A stretch of 8,648 nt of DNA from Balneolaceae bacterium. Its GTDB lineage: Bacteria > Bacteroidota > Rhodothermia > Balneolales > Balneolaceae. The DNA lies in NCBI GenBank assembly GCA_007134665.1, contig SLKH01000107.1, positions 1 through 8,648 on the forward strand. Reading direction: 5' to 3'. This document shows, piece by piece, positions 4,843 to 8,648 of the stretch; positions within the stretch are counted from its first letter, which is position 1; each line of letters opens with the position of its first letter. The position numbers and the translations under genes are program-made. Below the pieces are notes generated by a model. The model had not been told where the DNA came from, searched no databases, and saw nothing but the letters and a program-made list of their open reading frames with translations.

Positions 4843-6213
4843 TTAATCTGCTTTTCTGATTTCAATTGTTTTCACTGTTTCCGGTGAACAACGCACCCAG
4901 TTGGCAATCGTTCCGGGTTTATCACCTTCATAATTTAATGGAAATATAACAGCACAAATTTTTTCATCATATGTCTCGCATACAAGTGCCGACGGTTTTT
5001 CAGATGCAGGAATTTTATTATTGGTAAGCAGGTCAGATATTTTTTGAGACCCTTTCATTCCGAATGGATTAATCTCATCTCCCTCATCCCAGGCTCTAAA
5101 TGTCAATGGCCATTTTAACTGTTCAAAATCTAATTGTAACGCATCTCTTTTAATGTCACCCTCCCACTCCGATTCGGTCAGAACATATCCATCAAATTTA
5201 ACCTTATTATTTTCCAGGTCATCCGGGTTAACTCTGATTGGTTCAGTTTCTTCACTTTTTTTATGCTCATCCAATAACAGAAACAATTCCCTGTCCCTGA
5301 ACACGCTCCAGCGGCCGTCTACCTTCAGTTTTTTTCCAGTCTGAAGTGAGCTCAGATTTTCGAGATTTGCCAAGGAACCACTGCTAACTGAGATATCCGT
5401 ATCTACGGTTTTCAAAATCTGAAGCAACAAAGTTCTTTGTACATCCGGGGCAAGATGTAAAAAACTTTCTCTGTCAATACGTTTACGATCAGGCATCAGC
5501 GAACGGATCAGGCTTTTACTGAGCTCTTCATGTTCTCTTGCCCTGTCAGGAACTTTTAGTAGATTTTCCCTCCAGCCGGGAAACAGGTCATCAAGTACAG
5601 GGAACCAGCCATTTCTGAGAAAATTTCTTGCATATGTCGACTCTTCATTGCTGCTGTCATGCCGGTACGGTATATGATTTTCTGATGCAAATTTCAAAAT
5701 ATCAGCTTTACTTAAATCGAGCAGCGGCCTGAATAGTTCGCCATCCCAAATCTTCATCCCCTGCCAGGCAGTTAAACCAGCTCCCCTGAGTATTTTTTGG
5801 ATAATCGTTTCGAGCTGGTCATCCTGGTGGTGTGCTGTGGCAATGAAATCTGCCTTGTTTTCGCTCTTGATGTCTCTGAATACCTGGTATCTTTTTTTTC
5901 TTGCCCAATTTTGAAAATTCTGGCCTTTGGCTTCGGAAGGATCGAGCCGGACAGAAATAGCATCAAAACCCCACATGGATGCTGTATCTTCGACCATTTT
6001 TTGATCCTTGTCAGAGTCAGTACCTCTTAACTGATAATTACAATGAACAACAGTCAGGTTAATTTGCAATTTGGAAAAAATATATAACAGCGACATGGAA
6101 TCAGGGCCGCCACTGACGCCAAGAATTGCTGAAACATTTTCTTTATGAGCAAAATTTTCACTGAAATAGGTTTCTACCTTTTTAATAATCCGGCTGGATT
6201 CTAACCTGTTCAT
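4843..6213 (-). CDS. tilS: tRNA(Ile)-lysidine synthetase
   Basis: TilS ligates lysine onto C34 of the CAU-anticodon tRNA-Ile using ATP, switching its identity from Met to Ile; it is essential in most bacteria. The protein has 456 residues, the long form with the C-terminal domains. Visible: N-type ATP-pyrophosphatase P-loop SGGPDS at 34-39; HCNYQLRG at 57-64; ATAHHQDDQLET at 125-136 with RGAG shortly after; FRPLL at 161-165; HDSSNEESTYARNFLRN at 185-201. The C-terminal domain is recognisable from RAWDEGDEINPFGMKGSQKISDLL at 373-396 but is divergent after that. The only reasonable start is the ATG at 6213, inside the birA 3' end (32-nt overlap), placing the P-loop at the usual distance. The stop directly abuts the hpt ATG. 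Confidence 0.95.
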   Translation of the reverse strand: MNRLESSRIIKKVETYFSENFAHKENVSAILGVSGGPDSMSLLYIFSKLQINLTVVHCNYQLRGTDSDKDQKMVEDTASMWGFDAISVRLDPSEAKGQNFQNWARKKRYQVFRDIKSENKADFIATAHHQDDQLETIIQKILRGAGLTAWQGMKIWDGELFRPLLDLSKADILKFASENHIPYRHDSSNEESTYARNFLRNGWFPVLDDLFPGWRENLLKVPDRAREHEELSKSLIRSLMPDRKRIDRESFLHLAPDVQRTLLLQILKTVDTDISVSSGSLANLENLSSLQTGKKLKVDGRWSVFRDRELFLLLDEHKKSEETEPIRVNPDDLENNKVKFDGYVLTESEWEGDIKRDALQLDFEQLKWPLTFRAWDEGDEINPFGMKGSQKISDLLTNNKIPASEKPSALVCETYDEKICAVIFPLNYEGDKPGTIANWVRCSPETVKTIEIRKAD

Positions 6214-6964
6214 GGATAAATTTTTTAACTTCTAATTCTTTAGTCAATATAAGAAGATGTCCCAACTCATTTACACCCAGTAATTTCACCTTTTCCTTTT
6301 CAGGAATATTATTCACAGTAATTCGTACCCAATCACCATACCCTTCAATAGATCTGTTAATTTCACGAATAAAGTCCGGATCTCCCAATTTCCATCTGCT
6401 GTAAGCAGTTTCAATTTCCATAAGTAATTTTGCAAGTATTACTTCACGGTTACAAGGCTTCCCTTTTTCGATTCGAATAGATGTTGCCTGATTAAGTTCA
6501 GAAGAGAATCGGGATTGATTTACATTCAAACCGACACCAATCAGTACCCTGTCAAGCCTGGATCCGTAAAATATATTTTCGGTCAGTATACCCGATATTT
6601 TTTTTTCGGAAATCAAAACATCATTTGGCATTTTCAGGTTTCCTTCTAATTGAAATTCACATCGCAGGAAATTGATCAGAGCCCAACCAGTAGACAGAGT
6701 TAACAGTGATAGCCTGTCAGTCTCATCCGGGCGAAAGGCCATTGTAAACGTAAGGTTTAGTCCAGGCTCCGAAATCCATGTTCGGTTATACTGACCCCGG
6801 CCATTTTGTTGATGATCTGCCAGTAATACAGTTCCATGTACAAGATCATCTGATGCGATTTTTTTTAAATCAGAATTAGTGGAATCAGTTTTTTTATGAA
6901 AAATAAAATTTAATCCAAGCCACTCGGTTTTCAGATATTCCTTAAAAAGGTCGGTGTTAAACAT
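6182..6964 (-). CDS. birA: Biotin--[acetyl-CoA-carboxylase] ligase (no DNA-binding domain)
   Basis: A biotin protein ligase: it makes biotinyl-5'-AMP and transfers biotin to the lysine of biotin carboxyl carrier proteins in acetyl-CoA carboxylase and related enzymes. At 260 residues it consists of the catalytic and small C-terminal domains only. The N-terminal helix-turn-helix of E. coli BirA is missing, so it is a monofunctional ligase and not a repressor. Visible: KKTDSTN at 24-30; GRGQYNRTW at 55-63 (biotin/AMP loop); KMPND at 111-115, normally KWPND, with KISGILTE at 122-129; GVGLNVN at 143-149. The Trp-to-Met change in KxPND is unusual, but the flanking catalytic residues are intact. It starts 18 nt after the isomerase gene and its last 32 nt overlap tilS in another frame, implying coupled translation. 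Confidence 0.95.
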   Translation of the reverse strand: MFNTDLFKEYLKTEWLGLNFIFHKKTDSTNSDLKKIASDDLVHGTVLLADHQQNGRGQYNRTWISEPGLNLTFTMAFRPDETDRLSLLTLSTGWALINFLRCEFQLEGNLKMPNDVLISEKKISGILTENIFYGSRLDRVLIGVGLNVNQSRFSSELNQATSIRIEKGKPCNREVILAKLLMEIETAYSRWKLGDPDFIREINRSIEGYGDWVRITVNNIPEKEKVKLLGVNELGHLLILTKELEVKKFIHEQVRIQPDY

Positions 6965-6982
6965 TTGTCAGATCTGCAGATA

Positions 6983-8032
6983 TTATAATTCTGCAAGCCG
7001 GCTCTTTAATAATTCGGTCTTTGCAATCGGTGTCGGATCAACCTCATTTAAGATCGCCAGGTAATAACTTACCCAATCACCAATTTGAACCAATGAAAAC
7101 TGTCGTGTCAGCCGGCTTTCACCGGATGTTTTAAGCCAGGTTGTATAAACAGTCATATCTTCAATTAATTCCCTGGCTATGCGCATCCGTTGTTTTACTT
7201 TCTCATGATCCCCCTCATCCTCCAGCATAATTACAGACAGCCGTCCGGTCAAATGGGCAATCTGTTCCCACCCGACTATTTCATTATGATTCATTTCAGG
7301 AATCGTATTATTAAAAGATAATATCTTGGAGTTTTCCTGAAATTGACTTTTCCACCGGATACCAACCGGTTCCATGAGTCCGGTACCTGTATAAATGATT
7401 GGCAATGTATCCTGCAGTTCCCGTGCAATTGTGAGAGCCTGATTTCCCCCGAGATCAGAAAACAATGAAATCTGTTCTCTGAGCATCGTTAGTGTTTCGA
7501 GCAAAGCCCCCTCATTTTCATCGGTATAACCCAGAAAATCAAATAATCTGAATAAGGGAACAAAACTGTAAGCCAGAGCAGCTCTTGGTGGCATGCCACC
7601 CGGGATTTTAACATAGCCATATCCTTCTCTGGAGGCTTCAATCAACAACTTTCCCCCGGATGTTATGGCAACAATCTGAGCACCTTTATTAATTGCCTGA
7701 TCAAGTGCCGATAATGTCTCCTCCGTGTTACCGGAAAAACTGCAAGCTATAAACAACGTCTCAGGCCCAACCCAATGCGGGATATCGTAACTGCGGTTGA
7801 TCTGCACCGGAATTTCACACTGATTTATACTGTAAGCAGCCATGAGATCAGCACCAATGGCTGATCCTCCCATTCCAGCCATACAGATATTTCTGATTTT
7901 TTTTGAGTCAAGTGCCCAATCAACATTCCGCGAAAATTCAACAGCTTCCTGCCAGTGGACAGGAAAACGAATTAGATAATCCCACATTTTATCCTTATCA
8001 ATACGGCTTATGTCACTTTTTGCAATAGTCAT
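6983..8032 (-). CDS. Bifunctional phosphoglucose/phosphomannose isomerase
   Basis: A sugar-phosphate isomerase of the PGI/PMI family first defined in archaea (Pyrobaculum, Aeropyrum). It interconverts glucose-6-P or mannose-6-P with fructose-6-P and is distinct from classical Pgi and from zinc ManA. The protein has 349 residues, slightly longer than the archaeal type (about 300). Visible: SIS-domain phosphate loop GMGGSAIGADL at 53-63; CSFSGNTEETL at 97-107; TSGG at 124-127; PGGMPPRAALAY at 144-155; the catalytic stretch FNNTIPEMNHNEIVGW at 240-255 (Glu246, His249); and VDPTPIAKTELLK at 331-343, containing the conserved Thr and C-terminal Lys. It lies 14 nt after ptsI and 18 nt before birA. 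It may be the cell's main or a second PGI, which the window cannot settle. Neighbouring ptsI fits a sugar-uptake or glycolysis role. Confidence 0.94.
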   Translation of the reverse strand: MTIAKSDISRIDKDKMWDYLIRFPVHWQEAVEFSRNVDWALDSKKIRNICMAGMGGSAIGADLMAAYSINQCEIPVQINRSYDIPHWVGPETLFIACSFSGNTEETLSALDQAINKGAQIVAITSGGKLLIEASREGYGYVKIPGGMPPRAALAYSFVPLFRLFDFLGYTDENEGALLETLTMLREQISLFSDLGGNQALTIARELQDTLPIIYTGTGLMEPVGIRWKSQFQENSKILSFNNTIPEMNHNEIVGWEQIAHLTGRLSVIMLEDEGDHEKVKQRMRIARELIEDMTVYTTWLKTSGESRLTRQFSLVQIGDWVSYYLAILNEVDPTPIAKTELLKSRLAEL

Positions 8033-8046
8033 CGCTTTTACTTTAT

Positions 8047-8648
8047 TCAGAATTTTTCAGTCCAATAGTTTGCATAACGATCAGCTTCTTCGCCTCCGGA
8101 ACTGTGTAACAACCGTTCAAACAACTCTCTGCACTCGTCAAGGCGGCTGTGACACAACATTTTCTTTACTTCTGTTATAGAAGCTGGGTTCATACTCAGA
8201 TCACGTATCCCCAAACCTAAAAGTGCTGCTGCCATCACAGGCTGGCCTGCCATTTCACCACAAACACTGATCGGTATTGAAGCATGTTTTGCAGCGTCAT
8301 ATGACATTTGAATCAACTTCCAGATAGCTGGATGATTTGAATTGAAATGCTTGGAAACACGCTCATTGCCCCGATCAGCTGCCAGTGTATACTGAGTCAG
8401 ATCATTGGTACCAATACTGAAAAAATCGACCAGGGGTGCAATTTCATCCGCGAGCAAAGCAACCGATGGCACTTCTACCATAATTCCTACCGGAACATCT
8501 TCAATTGATATTCCATCAGCAATAAGTTCGGATTTAACCAGATCTATACTCGCTTTTACTTCTTTTACCTCACTCATATCACTGACCATCGGAATAAGCA
8601 GTTTTACTCTTCCCGGAAATTCCGAAGCAGCATAGAAAGCTGATCTCA
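8047..8648 (-). CDS. ptsI: Phosphoenolpyruvate--protein phosphotransferase, enzyme I (5' end cut off)
   Basis: The C-terminal 199 residues of enzyme I, which takes phosphate from PEP and passes it to HPr. The frame stays open past the ATG at 8589 to the window edge, adding RSAFYAASEFPGRVKLLIP before it, so the true start lies outside. The complete protein is usually 570-590 residues. The PEP-binding TIM-barrel end is visible: GIMVEVPSVALLADEIA; SIGTNDLTQYTLAADRGNE; NHPAIWKLI; VCGEMAG; LLGLGIRDLSMNP. Counting from the window edge, Asn81, Arg92 and Cys129 correspond to E. coli Asn454, Arg465 and Cys502, with identical spacing (11 and 48), so the PEP and proton-donor residues are present. PEP synthase and PPDK share the fold, but the motif set and C-terminal length fit PtsI. 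It is the first visible gene of the ptsI-PGI/PMI-birA-tilS-hpt operon; whether it serves sugar transport or regulation cannot be told here. Confidence 0.94.
   Translation of the reverse strand, partial: RSAFYAASEFPGRVKLLIPMVSDMSEVKEVKASIDLVKSELIADGISIEDVPVGIMVEVPSVALLADEIAPLVDFFSIGTNDLTQYTLAADRGNERVSKHFNSNHPAIWKLIQMSYDAAKHASIPISVCGEMAGQPVMAAALLGLGIRDLSMNPASITEVKKMLCHSRLDECRELFERLLHSSGGEEADRYANYWTEKF

Noticed and set aside
8587..8589. ATG at 8589 as the ptsI start
   Set aside because: The frame stays open upstream and the preceding residues match enzyme I, so this Met is internal and the gene continues beyond the window.
8405..8635. Plus-strand 76-codon ORF opposite ptsI
   Set aside because: Ser/Thr-rich antisense translation of the ptsI coding strand, with no domain features.

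Overview
The window looks like chromosomal DNA from a Gram-negative bacterium of the Bacteroidota/Balneolota/Rhodothermota group. Three things suggest this: none of the genes checked has a clear Shine-Dalgarno sequence, the tRNA gene has a Bacteroidetes-type promoter (TTG, 21 nt, TATATTTG), and the base composition is moderate. The assignment is an inference; nothing in the window is diagnostic of a species. All protein genes are housekeeping or widely conserved families, and no stretch over 300 bases lacks a gene.

Layout: (1) 1-1628, minus: typA/bipA ribosome-associated GTPase, cut at its 3' end by the window edge. (2) 1629-1861: divergent promoter region with a sigma70-like promoter for typA. 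(3) 1862-3096, plus: a two-gene unit of an atypical short-chain dehydrogenase lacking the catalytic Tyr/Lys, followed by a YjbQ/UPF0047 protein. (4) 3097-3264: convergent intergenic region filled with a GATC-rich direct- and inverted-repeat element. (5) 3265-3843, minus: a three-helix membrane protein of the DUF5698/DUF2179 (UPF0316) family. (6) 3844-4272: tRNA-Ser(GCU) with its own promoter and terminator, plus a perfect 57-bp second copy of the tRNA 3' end and terminator 116 bp away. (7) 4273-8648, minus: a tightly packed operon read as ptsI (5' end cut off), bifunctional phosphoglucose/phosphomannose isomerase, birA, tilS, hpt.

The operon genes are 14 and 18 nt apart, then overlap by 32 nt, then abut with no gap, so they are very probably co-transcribed and partly translationally coupled. 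They join PEP-dependent phosphotransfer and sugar-phosphate isomerisation (ptsI, PGI/PMI) to biotinylation of carboxylases (birA), tRNA-Ile decoding (tilS) and purine salvage (hpt). The tilS-hpt pairing is a known conserved neighbourhood.

I found no convincing new defence, mobile or biosynthetic system. The items most worth a second look are the duplicated tRNA-Ser 3' end/terminator, the GATC-rich repeat at 3092-3195, and the non-canonical SDR active site.
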